DNA of 64,000 nucleotides from Symsagittifera roscoffensis (taxonomy: Eukaryota > Xenacoelomorpha > Acoela > Convolutidae), in NCBI RefSeq assembly GCF_963678635.1, contig NC_087064.1, positions 26,330,189 to 26,394,188 of the forward strand, written 5' to 3'. Shown here piece after piece: positions 45,128-56,715 of this stretch; the stretch's first letter is position 1; each line of letters starts with the position of its first letter. Under the pieces are notes generated by a model. That model was not told the origin of the DNA, searched no databases, and was given only the letters and a program-made list of their open reading frames with translations. The translations under genes and the position numbers were made by a program.

Positions 45128-46779
45128 GTATATCTGGGTGTTCAGACAATTCGGTCACAGACAATTCAACCAAATTCAAATTCAGACAATTCAGTCAAAA
45201 TGAGTGAGACATTTCGGCCAAAGACAATTCAGACAGTTTTAAAGTTTTAAAACGTGCGCGCAAAAACTTTTCACTTGCGGCAAAACATCAAAGCTTTCAT
45301 TAGACGACTTATAACTAATTCCTTTCAAATGCACATAAAACAAATATAATTAACAGAAACAAACGTACATAAACATTAAAAAAACTTTATGCAATTCATT
45401 ATAATCCCAATTTTAGAATAGTACCTAAGCATAAATCGAACTCAACAAGAAACTGCACAATACTTAAAAAATAACCAATTTACACGAAATTGGAACCGAG
45501 ATTGGGAGTTTTACAGGCGGTCAAAAAGGATATCAGTTAAAGGGTTGACCACCCCTACCACGTACTTGCCACTCAGTTACGCTGATATTCTTATCGTGCC
45601 TTAGGCGGGGGAGGGTGCAACGGCCTTCAAGGTAATTTGGGTAGTTGGTAGAAACTAATTACAAACTTAAACTTCTTTAAAAGATAAACTAATTTGGATT
45701 AAAAAATTGTCCAACCAGAAACCAGTACCGCGTTTAACGCCTACGTTTTGCAGTTAGCCTGTCCATATACACAATTAACATTGATTAATCTTCATTAGTA
45801 ACTAGCTTGAACAACTGACTGATTAGTATCTGAATCATTCTAAATCTTTCACTTTCAGCAAAAGTTGTCGTAAAATGGAATTCGTAATATCTGAACGCGG
45901 AAAAAAGCATCTTTGTCTTGATGGTTATAGATACCGTGAAAAAAACCAACTGAAGAACGGTCTCATTAAATGGCAATGTACATTTGGAAATTGCAGAGCA
46001 GTGGGTTATTTGGACGAACAGCAAGAATTCACTTTAAAAACCGAGCATGCTCATTTACCGAGCCCCTCAAAAATTCAAGCTAAGAAACTTGCTAACGAAG
46101 TTCGAGAAAAAGCCGCAAACACTGGTAACGCTCCCCGACAGATTGTCGTCAACGCCCAAATTGACCTGCCTCTTTATGCAGCGCCTACAATACCGAATTT
46201 GACATTGCCGATTGGAACGTTTTCAATCTGGTGCTCAGCGGTGAACCTCGCACGAACAATGCATTGGAGGCATGGAATGGCAGCTTTAATAAACTTCTGT
46301 CGACAAAGCACCCCGCCCTCCCCAAGCTGATCACACGTTTCAAATATGAGCAACAAAATTGCCAAAATAAAGGTAGAGAGACTGATGTCCGGTGATGTTA
46401 TTAGAAAACCGTGGCCCAAGTATTCACTCGCCAATGAGAAACTCGTTCAAAACGCAAAAAACTACAATCGAGACCATATACAGAAGTATTTAAAACTTGT
46501 ACCTTCAATGTACATATATCTGAAAACTTTATGCAAAGCAAGTTTGTTTTGATCCTTGAAATTTGTTATTTGATGTTTCACATTTCTTTGTTAAAGTGTT
46601 GAAAGCCTTCGGACTCTAATCAAATTAGAAAAGTTTTAAATTTTCCTTTTATCTAGTCTCTTTAATCTAAATAGGCCGAATTGTCTTTGGCTGAATCGTC
46701 TGAATTTTTTTGGCTGAATTGTCTGTATTTCAAATCGGCTGAATTGTCTGTGGTGAATTGTCTCTGCGCCGTATATCTG
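45128..46779 (+). mobile_element. Mutator-like (MULE) DNA transposon with FLYWCH gene
   Basis: The element is 45137-46770 (1634 bp). It is flanked by a perfect 9-bp direct repeat GTATATCTG (45128-45136 and 46771-46779), the size expected for Mutator-type insertion. Terminal inverted repeats start GGTGTTCAGACAATTCGG on the left and GGCGCAGAGACAATTCACC on the complement of the right. Both ends continue as several iterations of a CAGACAATTCAGCC-like unit over about 100 bp. Inside is a decayed transposase with FLYWCH zinc finger (45875-46552), plus a GC-richer leader at 45540-45660. Too short for a complete transposase. Confidence 0.9.
45875..46552 (+). pseudogene. FLYWCH/MULE transposase remnant, internally deleted and frameshifted
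   Basis: From an ATG at 45875, residues 1-60 form a FLYWCH zinc finger: FVISERGKKHL, DGYRY, KWQCTFGNCRA (Cys35, Cys40) and EHAH (His58, His60). It is followed by a basic linker (AKKLANEVREKAANTG) typical of MULE proteins. The central catalytic DDE region is missing. At 46204 a different frame takes up the MULE C-terminus (DWNVFNLVLSGEPRTNNALE, then KHPALPKLITRF) until a TGA at 46393. A further shift returns to the first frame for PWPKYSLANEKLVQNAKNYN. So: one internal deletion of a few hundred codons and at least two frame changes. It cannot make active transposase; a short FLYWCH peptide remains possible. Confidence 0.85.
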
Positions 46780-47534
46780 CATTTAAAAGAACACGACAAT
46801 GGTGATTCGAGAGTTTAGTACGAACCTGGTAGTGATTAAAAATCTTGTTGCTGGATTTTCTAGCTATGGCTTTTTGATATATATTTTTTAAAGTTTGACA
46901 TAATTTGCCATTTTGCCTGCATAAATTTCTGACAAAGCCTCCTGCCTGAAAGTTTAAAAACGAGATATTTTTTATAATGAAGATCGTAACGAAAACATGC
47001 AGCGATAATAGTTTATAATTGATTAGTTTTGGATTTTAGAGAATGCTATTTACTTTCGCTACCAGCAGGGGTGTTCCAATCAGGTACTAGACTTGTTCCA
47101 TTTAAATAACTTTGATCACAGAATGGTCAAAATTAGAAGTGACAATTCTAAGTTGTTCACAACAAATTCATTTGTTTTACGTCTCCGGCATACTTGGTAA
47201 CGAATACGCTTGGGACGGCAAAAGTCCTGGATTTGGATCTGACAGGACATGTAATTTTTTTAAACGGAAATATTCCGTTTTAATGTAAATTGTCGGTATG
47301 CTATTTTTCTGCTTATCCCTTGTTGAATTAGTTGCCCAAATGTAGATTTGTAAATTTTTTTTGCTATATTTAATTTACATTGTAGTTTGTAATTTTATTC
47401 GGCCTGACTTCGTATATTTCCTTTCCTATAATTTTTTTTGCTTGAAACCTAATTTCTGTCGAAGTAATTTCAGCTTATTATTTATGATCTAATTTTGAGT
47501 AGTTTCAAAGAAAACCAAATATATACATCAGGGT
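46780..47534. other. AT-rich DNA, nothing recognised
   Basis: No gene or repeat copy supported. Confidence 0.4.
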
Positions 47535-47832
47535 CAGGTGCGGATCTAGGATATCAGTTTTTCTAGATGGACAAAATGGTTTTTCAAGCTCTTTCAACCC
47601 TTAGATAAACCAATTTTCATCGAAATTTTTGCGCCACAGGCCAATTGAAAATAAAAAACAGACGAAAAATACCTAGACGACACTTGTTGAAATTTTTAAA
47701 TGTTGGTTAGCTAAAACTAACTGTCATACAACAGTAACCAAAATTGGAGTTTTTTTGGGTGGTTAGGATGATAAATCCTTCAACGAAGAGCGTCCAGCCC
47801 TTTGCTTTTTCTAAATCTGCTATTGACGACAG
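47535..47832. mobile_element. Degenerate hAT-type MITE
   Basis: Begins CAGGTGCGGATCTAGG, nearly the terminus of the 21597 element. Near its right end is TCTAAATCTGC, a decayed form of CCTAAATCCGCCCCTG. A similar right end occurs near 48660 (CCAAATCTGC). No target duplication is discernible. Confidence 0.5.
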
Positions 47833-48510
47833 TGCAGATTTTCCTTACAAAGCTTTTTTCGTCGTCGGTTAACTACTTTGAGCGAAAAAAAAACTCAGTT
47901 TTGAACCCTTTTTGACTTTTTTCTAATTAATTTCAGTTCTTTCAACCATTAGAAACACCAGTTTTCAAAACAAATTTTGCGCCAAGGCAAAAAGAAAATG
48001 CACAGCCAACTCGCAGTTGGAAAATAGTAATGAACGCTTGGAAATTGAAAAAAAAACTGACTTGTTTTTCAAAAGCTTTCATTTTTTGAATTTCGAAAAA
48101 AAATAGATGGCCTTAAATCTTTTTGAAATGGTAGAACAAATTATGATAGACACTTTTTTGTCAAAAAACCCAACTTGAGAGAACTGGATCAATAGGTTAA
48201 ACTTTTATTTCGCTGGGAAACCTGCTATTTCATTTTCATTTTCGAAATCAGAAGTCGATCACGTTTTTCCTAACGTATACACTTTTGTAGTACGATAGTG
48301 GAATTTTTGTTCCTGTTAACAAAGGAAATGCACTCAATTTTTGTGACGTTTACAATTTTGTTGTTCGATAGTGGAGTTTGCTTTCCTTCTAACAATGGAA
48401 ACGCACAAAAAAGAAATCACAAGTCATGAAAATTTTTAAGACTTTTTCCTGAAAAATAATCAGCAAGACATATATAAGAGTACTCACTACGTTCATTACT
48501 TTTAAAAACA
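47833..48510 (+). repeat. Dispersed repeat family R1, longest copy
   Basis: Matches 55440-56135 over several hundred bases ('aactggatcaatag', 'tttcgctggga'), ending AAGACATATATAAGAG and 'cactacgttcatta'. It carries an internal tandem duplication of about 72 bp (about 48276-48410, unit with 'cgatagtgga'). Confidence 0.65.
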
Positions 48511-49472
48511 GGCCAACAACTTAGACGAAATTTCATGAAAACTTTTCAACTTGGTTTGCTACAACTGAATTTCTTACAACAATAACCCAAATTGGAAGAA
48601 TTTTGGATGGCCAGGGTTCAAATCCTCCAAGGAAGGGCGCCCTGCCCCGCCCCTTTCCAAATCTGCTATTGACGAGGGCACAGATTTTCTTCCTTGAATT
48701 TTTGGTTAGAATATTGTGAGTTATTTGCACAGCAATAGGTTTTCGATATTTTTTATTTTATGTTATAAACTCAAGCCTATTATGATTTCGACTTTAAAAG
48801 AATGGATCGATTATTTGTTTTTGTTTTTTCATACAATTTTCTACTCTTGACTAGCCACTACCGAATAAAAAGATTGACCTAAAGATTGATAAAAAGATTA
48901 ATCCCTTCTTAAAAGATTGACCTATTCAAGTAAACTTTAAGAAGATATTTATCTGTTTTTGTCAATTTTCCGGAAAAAAGCGCTTTCTGACTCAATTGGA
49001 TGCATTATTTCAAGCTTTGAGGCATAAAAGCTCAATAAACAACGACGTTTTGTCTCTCACTCGCCTAGGCGCGAACTGTACAAGAAGCATATAGATGAAG
49101 TAGCCTAAAAAACTGGCAGCACTATGATTAAGCCTCAGCGCGCGTCAAAATGATTTTGCATAAGAGGCTATTTAAGTGAAACATTTATATACAATTGCAC
49201 GCCATTTTGTTTTGCTTAAAGTAATCAGCTTTTCCATAGAGCAAACAAAATTAATTTTTGAAATTGGCCTTAGGATAAAACTCCAATTATCGAATTTAGT
49301 TATCCAGTTGAGACCTTAAGGCACAGCAAGAAGCATGTGAGCCTAAAAGCATCCGATAATTGCCTCATGTAAGTGTTCATTCAGATTTTAAAAGTCTGCC
49401 TAGATTTTCAATGATCTTTAAAAAACCATTTGGCTATTCAAAAAAACTATTTTTCTATTAGTTTCTAAATAA
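48511..49472. other. Intergenic DNA with a decayed MITE end
   Basis: 48610-48690 contains a decayed hAT MITE right end ('gggcgccctgccccgcccc'). The rest shows nothing recognisable. Confidence 0.4.
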
Positions 49473-49988
49473 AACAAGACTGCTCGTATCAGGGCGAAGC
49501 CCTGAATGTTCCGACTGCCTTTTAAGGTCTCTGGAGCATTAATAACATTAAAAATTTCAATGTAATAGAAAAAAAACAAAATAAATTTTTTTGAAAAAAT
49601 TTGAGATTTTATGTAAAAACATCCCCCACACGTCATATTCAGTACAAAGTGATAGCACAAATCAATTATAGCATAAAAGCATCCTTGAACCAATTTGGAA
49701 CGATTTCTAAGACGGATTAAATTTCGCTTACGCGTTAATAGCGCGAAAATTATCGCGCGTTAATTGTCCCAAATTGGCAAAAATGACACTCTTTAAACCC
49801 CCATAAGTTTATGAAAAATGATCACAGGTAAAATATTTTTTCAAATTCAAGCTCAGGAAAACAATAGCTTTCGAATGATATGAAAAAATTCCGTCAAAAA
49901 TGGCTAGTTAAAAAGTCGAAGATTGTCTGAAGAAAAAAAAACCCACCCCGAGCACAAATATTCCGTTACTTTCGTATCGAAAGTCGGA
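49473..49988 (+). mobile_element. Hairpin-ended element H1, copy 1
   Basis: About 516 bp. The left end AACAAGACTGCTCG is followed by the perfect hairpin CAGGGCGAAGCCCTG (49490-49504) and then TTCCGACT. The right end has the perfect hairpin CTTTCGTATCGAAAG (49969-49983) and then TCGGAA, so the termini form an inverted TTCCGACT/AGTCGGAA. The middle holds GCTTACGCGTTAATAGCGCG and the related CGCGCGTTAATTGTCCC. No protein is coded. Structure resembles non-autonomous rolling-circle (Helitron/Helentron-type) elements, but the class is not proven. Confidence 0.7.
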
Positions 49989-50159
49989 AACATAATTGAT
50001 CTTAAAATTGCAATTTAGCATCAAATCTTTACGTCAGCATGATAATCAACGCATAGCTCAAAAAGCAGTCCGGTTAGGTATTTTTTCAGAATAACAACAG
50101 TTTTGTTTATATTTTCAATAAACCTTAAATTCACATGATTTGCAATGAAAACAAAAAGA

Positions 50160-50694
50160 AACAAGACTGCTCGTACCAGGGCCAAGCCCTGAATGTTCCG
50201 ACTGCTTTTGAAGGACAGCAGTAATAACATAAAAACATTATATGAAATAAAAAAAATGAAAAACTTTTTTCCTAAAATTTGAAATTTTTTATGAAAATCA
50301 CCCCACCCCACATGCCATATAATGTACAAAAAGATAGTTTTCGTTCCTTGTAACACATCAATTATGGCAAATAAGCTTCGTTCAACCAATCTGGAACGAT
50401 TTATAAATTGGATTAAATCTCCGCTTACGCGTTAATAGCGCGAATTATATCGCGCGTTAATTGTCCCAAATTGGTCAAAATGGTTAAAATGGCAATCTTT
50501 AAACCCTCATAACTTTACGAAAAATGATCACAGGTGAAATGTTTTTTCAAATTTAAGCTCAGGACAACAATATTTTTTGAATGATATTAAAAAAATCCGT
50601 CAAAAATGGCTTGTTAAAAAGTCGAAATTTGTCTGAAGAAATAAAAATCCACCCCGAGCACAAATATTCCGTTACTTTCGTATCGAAAGTCGGA
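50160..50694 (+). mobile_element. Hairpin-ended element H1, copy 2
   Basis: Same structure and orientation as copy 1. Left hairpin CAGGGCCAAGCCCTG (50177-50191); right hairpin CTTTCGTATCGAAAG (50675-50689). About 535 bp. Sequence outside the ends is unrelated to copy 1, which defines the boundaries. Confidence 0.7.
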
Positions 50695-51203
50695 GCAATA
50701 ACTCTATTAATTTAACATATAAGTGCATGCTGCTGTTTGAAAAAAAAACAAATCTGAGTTAACAAATTTGTGTTACATATAAAACTGTCTGAAAATGCAT
50801 ATCTGAGGTACTAAATTTGTGTTACTAACAAGAAAATCTGAGTTACTAAATGCGCGGTACTCAAATTGAATTGAGTACTGATTTAATTTTGCGACTCGTA
50901 TTAATTTCCGTTAAACTTTCTCCGGCAAAAAGAAACGAGTAATTTGAAAATTTGAGTTAGGTTGTAAGAGTGCTCCCACCCAGCGGGGTCGTCTTATATC
51001 CAAGGAGCGATCCTCCGAGTGAAAAATTCTCCTTATGGAAATTGTTTCGACTAAAAAATGTCCCAGAGCATATATATGTATATTCGAAATTCAGAACAAA
51101 AACATATGTCGGCGTGAACATCTGAACACAAATTTACAACCATTATTGCTTGCGAACTACTGCACGAACAGTTTTTACACAATTTTGAAAAGCTTTTAAA
51201 TCT

Positions 51204-51735
51204 AACAAGACTGCTCGTATCAGGGTGAAGCCCTGAATGTTCCGACTGCCTTTTAAGGTTTTATGGAGCAGTAATAACATTTAAAAATTAAATAAAAAAA
51301 AATTTAAAAATTTTTTTTTTTAATTTGAAATTTTTCATGAAAATCGTCACCCCACGCCATTTAAAGTACAAAAAGATAGATTTAGCTCCTTGTAACCAAT
51401 CAATTATGGCAAAAAAGCTTCTTTTAACCAATTTGGAGCGATTTTAAGACGGATTAACTCTCCGCTTACGCGTTAATAGCGCGAAACATATCGCGCGTTA
51501 ATTGTCCCAAATTGGCCAATATGGCAATCTTTAAACCCCCATAACTTTACGAAAAATGATCACAGGTGAAATATCGAAATATCTTTTCAAATTTGAGCTC
51601 AGGACAACAACAGCTTTTGAATGATATAAAAAATTGCCCAGATACAAAAATGTCCAGTTAAAAAGTCGAAATTTGTCTGAAGAAAAAAAACCCACCCGAG
51701 CACAAATATTCCGTTACTTTCGTATCGAAAGTCGA
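51204..51735 (+). mobile_element. Hairpin-ended element H1, copy 3
   Basis: Left hairpin CAGGGTGAAGCCCTG (51221-51235; one stem pair becomes a T-G wobble). Right hairpin CTTTCGTATCGAAAG (51717-51731) is unchanged. About 532 bp, same orientation as copies 1 and 2. Confidence 0.7.
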
Positions 51736-51984
51736 AACAACAAGGAAGAGGGAACTGGGACTCTTAAGTAAACACTGGCCCATTTGAAATACATTTTCCC
51801 TGAATAGTTGAAATGAACAATCTCCCCCTAAAAACAAATAGCAAACTCAAACAGTAATGCTTGCAGTTACTATGCTCATTTCGGGTTGGCTGAAAAATTT
51901 TACTTTTAACCATTTTAACCAAGTGAACTATCTCCTCCTTATGTTGATTTAATGGAGAGATGTTTCAATTGGTCACAAAAGTTT

Positions 51985-52150
51985 GTAACTACCTACAACT
52001 CGCAACAAGGTGTTGGCTACTAGGTGCGCTTACATTTGGCAAGGGGGAACTGTTTGCGTGAATGAGTGTTTGCCAGTAAAACTTTTGCTAAGTTGTCGTC
52101 TTTGACGAATCGGAATTTTAAACGTTGTACTAGGGACGTTTTAAATTGTC
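51985..52150. repeat. MULE-like non-autonomous element M2, copy 3
   Basis: The core 'ggtgcgcttacatttggca...cgtgaatgagtgttt' matches M2. Diverged GACGACAACTTAGC units are at the right end (minus strand). The least preserved of the three. Confidence 0.45.
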
Positions 52151-52539
52151 AATGTCTGTATTGAAGATGTTCACGTTGTTCAAATGCTTATTTCTAAAGC
52201 TTAATCAAAACTCCTTCTCTATTTCAAGTTTTATTGGTAGATGTTTCAACTTTTAGAATTCTCAGAGTAACAAGCTTTTTACCTATTGATCAAGTTTTCT
52301 CAAATTAATGGTATATTTGTTCAAAAACATTAGTCAATTTCGAAAACTATTGAAACTCAAAGAGCTCTAAGTCCATATAACTTTTGAGTGAAGCACTCTA
52401 AAAGTCTATCTTTTTTCATTCTGCTTGAGTTCATTGAAACTTTGCCAACCGCCTGCTGTTTTTTTACATTTAGACCAACCAGTTTTAACTTTTATGTTTA
52501 ACTGTTTCTCAGACAGAATCTTCGATACCTTTGAGCAGA

Positions 52540-52898
52540 TAATGATGTCTTGAGCTAAAAAAAAATATGACCCTTGTGACAATTTTTTGTAAAGCTATGG
52601 GGGTTCCAAAATGGCCAATTGAGGATAACTAATGAAATCTATTCATCAGTTTTCTTTTAACGAATAGCCGGTGGGGCGAATAAATAAATCCAAAATGAAG
52701 TAAAACAATTCCATTTTTCTCTATAAGCTGTTACTATAGATAAAAAAATCACCGTGTACATAATATTGCGTGTGTTGGGAATTGAACGAAAAAAATTCTA
52801 AAAAGTTTTTGTCGATTTTTTTTTAAATTTCTGCTGATATTTCAAAGAGCAGTCACAATATCTATGGGTTTTGCCTTGATACGAGCTGTCTTGTTGCA
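52540..52898 (-). repeat. Decayed hairpin-family H1 copy, reverse orientation
   Basis: The minus strand begins AACAAGACAGCTCGTATCAAGG (52875-52898), then degenerate H1, and includes CCCCCATAGCTTTAC and 'gtcacaaggg' near the middle. The outer hairpin no longer pairs. Confidence 0.5.
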
Positions 52899-55439
52899 TG
52901 CAAACACTCTTGTTTTCTGAATAAATCGAAAACTTTGAAATCTTTTTGGTTGAACAAAAATATTATTGGTCTCTGGAGCCTTATGATACTAGATACAACA
53001 AAATCTTTCAAAATATGTTTTTATAAATTTATAACTTACCCGAAGAAGTTTGCACGATCATCTTGCTTTCTAGTGAAAAGAACCGAAACTGCTGCATTTT
53101 AAGTATAGTTTAAAAAACGGTTTTCTATTATTTAGACAGTTTGGAAAATAGGATTAAGCAAAAACTAAGACGGAATGCGCTGATTGTTTACAGAGGTGGT
53201 ATAACTGTAATCTGACCATGTGCGTAATCAAATAACGAAACAAACAAAGACGAATCGGACAGCCGAATAAGTCTGATTTAATTGAAAAACGGCGGACCAG
53301 GCTCTAATTTTGCAATCCAGCAATAACAGGCGGGGGATAACTGGTTTCACTGCAGCGGATATAAACATAAACAATAGCCAGGATTACCGCTGTTATACCA
53401 ACAAACTGAATCAACTGACGTATTTGTTCTAGATTCTATTTTGTTCAGGGAATCAGAAATCACTATTTTTTCTCAATGGAATGGTAATTTTCACAAAAAA
53501 AGCGAAATGATTGAGGAAAATTTATCTTGAAATAGCACGAAGAGGTTAAAAAATAAGTGAATTGTTTTCAATTAAATTGCGACAAAAGAAAATTTTGCGA
53601 GTTTGCGACAATAAACATAACAAACTTTAGCCGGGTATTCAGATCCAGACTTTACTTTAAGTCAGGCTTTTAATTAAGAACGGCTTTATTTCTTTCCGAA
53701 GGATATTTGAAAGTAGGCCAGCAGGAGGTGAAATTTGGCTTCGTAAAGAAACTGTGCTTTCGTCAACTTTCATTTCAGACCAAATTTATAATTACCTTGC
53801 CGGAAGCTATTCACTATATTTGTTTTTCAATTGTCTAAGTTTTGCCAAATAAAGTGAGTGTTTTAATGAAGTTGCTAAACAAAACGTGCCCTCCTCCAAA
53901 GTGTGTTTTTGTTTTGATTTGCCAGTTTCGATTGGGATTATTGTCCAATGCAACACCTGTGCCAGGCGGGAAAATGACAGGGGGCTGGGTAGCGGAGGAA
54001 TGGAATTGGAAAATTAGAACAATTGTCAAAGTTGATCATGCGCAAAGAGCGCAATCGGAAACGTCTTTTTTGAAATTACTTTAGATGAATTAAAAAAGTA
54101 CGATTGTTATAATAGACAATCTGATAAATAAACTTTTACTTTCACTTAGTAGTTTTTGCCAGAAGTTAAGTTAAAGAAATTTAATTTAATTTGATGTGGT
54201 TAATTTAGCATGGTAATTTATTGATAAACATTTTGAAGCAAATAATACCGTTTTTGTTGAAAAAGACTCAAAACTAATGTGCGTAAAACATTTCAATTAA
54301 ATCTGAAACTTCATATTTTGTATACTTTGCAATTTAACGTAAATCCAGGCCAGGTATCTTTGACTCTTAAGACAATCAACGATGTCAACCATAAAAAATA
54401 GCAAAATATGCTGAAAAACGATTGTTTTAAAAGTGACAATTTTGTCCCGGAGGCTAAATCTCGGATATCGAACTCACCTCTCGAGAGAAAAATCAATTAT
54501 GGAGCGATTTTCTTTAATGAATTTATCGTAAACAAAAGACTCAAAATTAAAAAAAACTCCAACTTGAGAAAAATTGTAAATTAAACAGTAAAGCACTAAT
54601 TAAATTTTAATAAATCAGCTTGAATAATATAGTTGTTTTATAGTTTAATTTTTTCTGCTATTTTGCTAGTTTTTATCTTGGATATACTTTATAATTATTC
54701 AACGCCACGCCCATTTATTTTTTCAAACAGTTTTTGTATATACACAACCGAACTCGAATGTTTAAGAACATTTATATATACTTTTCAATTTGTTATAAAA
54801 TAAATAATTGTGAATACCAAACAAGCAAATAATATTACGAAATATAACATGTAGTACACACTGGCCGAAGTTATGCTGCAATTTAAAAAACTGAGATAAG
54901 CTTTGTTATATTGCCACCTCTCACTACTAGGTTCTAAAAATTGAAAACCTTTTTTACATTAGTTTCGGATCTGATTTTTGGTGCAATTGAAAGCCTGGTC
55001 ACGAAGAAAAAGGAGGTGTTTAGATTTGGTAAGAGACCAATTTTTGCAAGGTTGTTTACTATTGATTGGAAATCAACAGCTGTTAATTGGTTTTTTATGA
55101 AGCCATTTAGGGTGGAAATTATAAAATGTAGGTTGGTTTTTCCTATAGGCTGTTGTTTAATTTTACACTCTGCGGTTCATACTTTGTTAGATCTTCAATT
55201 TTGTCACTTTTTTGTGAGTTGGAACAATGAAGTTGTACAAAAACTAGTGACCATAGCTTTTTTCAATTCAAATCATCTGATCAATTCAACTGAATTGAGT
55301 TTAAATAATTCGTCAAACTGTTTGAAAGAACGTCAAATAATTCAACAAATTGAAAAAAAAACATCAAATTTCACCGACGTAAAGCTAGTTTAAGATAAAG
55401 TTCGATAAAATAAACGTTGTCAATGTTTTTTTAATGAGC
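52899..55439. other. Intergenic DNA with an unrecognised 150-codon ORF
   Basis: GC-richer patches at 53290-53420 (CAGGCGGGGGATAAC) and 53880-54010 resemble those near 38.9 and 40.5 kb. The plus-strand ORF 54941-55393 has no recognisable domain, no splice partners and AT-driven composition; probably chance. Confidence 0.35.
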
Positions 55440-56135
55440 CATTTCAAGTTTTTGAAGCTTTACTGAAACCCTAAAATTACATTTTTTGGCAAAAGTTTTT
55501 GCCCCACAAATATTTTTTCTGAAAAAAAATGTTTTTTTTCAGAGCCTTTTCAAAGAAAATTCTGAATCAAAAACTGCATCTTTTGGTGAAATTATACCTT
55601 TAAAGTTAGAATATGGTAGCCCTTAAGACGTCCTTGGAAAAATTCAAGGGTCGGAAAGATATGCTTGTCATACAACAGCTCTAACATAGCCAATAGACAG
55701 TTGGAAACGAGTCAGTGAATGCAAGGAAACAGAAAAAATTTTCAGTTTCGAATTTCGAAGCAAAAAAAATTACATGGCCTCACAGCTTTTTGAATTTCAA
55801 AACACACTTATGATTGACACTTGTTTGATAAAACTAACCCAATTTGAAAAAACTGGATCAATAGTCAAAATTGTGGTTTTGCTGGGACAACTTAAAAACT
55901 AACTCCTGTTTCGAAATTTGAAGTCATTCACTTTTTGCGCCATTTCCACAGTCATTTTTGAAGAACGTATATTGGCTCAATTTTAGCGAGCGCATATATA
56001 CCAAAGTGAATACATAAATGCAATATCTTTATGAATGCACATCTGTAGTTATGAGAGCTTTTTAAACTCACTGCCTGAAAAAAAAACACAAAAAACCCCA
56101 AGACCTTATAACAGTCTTCATTACGTTTAGAGGTT
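55440..56135 (+). repeat. Dispersed repeat family R1
   Basis: Aligns with 47833-48510: 'aaaactggatcaatag', 'tgctggga', and a tail with the hairpin AAGACCTTATAACAGTCTT and 'cattacgttta'. Confidence 0.6.
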
Positions 56136-56715
56136 ACTAAAAAAGCAATCGATTCAAAGACATTTAATAATAAAATAATAATCAAGTTAACTCAAAAAAT
56201 TTAGAGAAAAAAGTATATTTGCACAAACTTTTTCAAAATTTTTTCATTATTGACACGTTTTTGAGAAAATGGATCGACTGGGTTTTTTTTTGCATTGCAT
56301 TGAGAACTCAAAAAAATGAGTTCATGGTAAAAAATTATCCAAGTTTTTGACGGCAGTGGCACTTTCGAGATTTTAGAACGTACAAAGCCTTCTATTTATC
56401 CATTGATTTTTAATTGAACGCATGAAAAACCAAAACTAAAACCACAAAACCTTAAATTTGAGACCGCGGCAAAAAACCGCGACCTAATTAAACGAAAACT
56501 AACTTTTTCAAATTTATTTTTAAACGTTAACTTATACTTTTTTTATTGACGTTGCAAGCCGACTGATTGGTTATCATGCAAAAAAGTATTTCAGCTGTTT
56601 TTTTAGTACATGTTCTTAAATGTCTCAACAGTTGCAAGAAAAAAATTGAGATTAAAATGACGTATAAAATAACTTGATCCGATTGAATTAAAAATCACTT
56701 CTTTGAATTGGCCTG

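Noticed and set aside
48533-48730. Minus-strand ORF with a Pro/Gly-rich middle
   Set aside because: It falls on the decayed hAT MITE end; the GC-rich part is the terminal repeat.
49473-51735. CRISPR-like or satellite array
   Set aside because: Copies are about 530 bp, separated by unequal unrelated spacers, and recur elsewhere in both orientations; this is a transposon family.
54941-55393. 150-codon plus-strand ORF
   Set aside because: No domain, signal, splice context or family resemblance. Phe/Lys/Asn-rich composition is what AT-rich DNA gives by chance.
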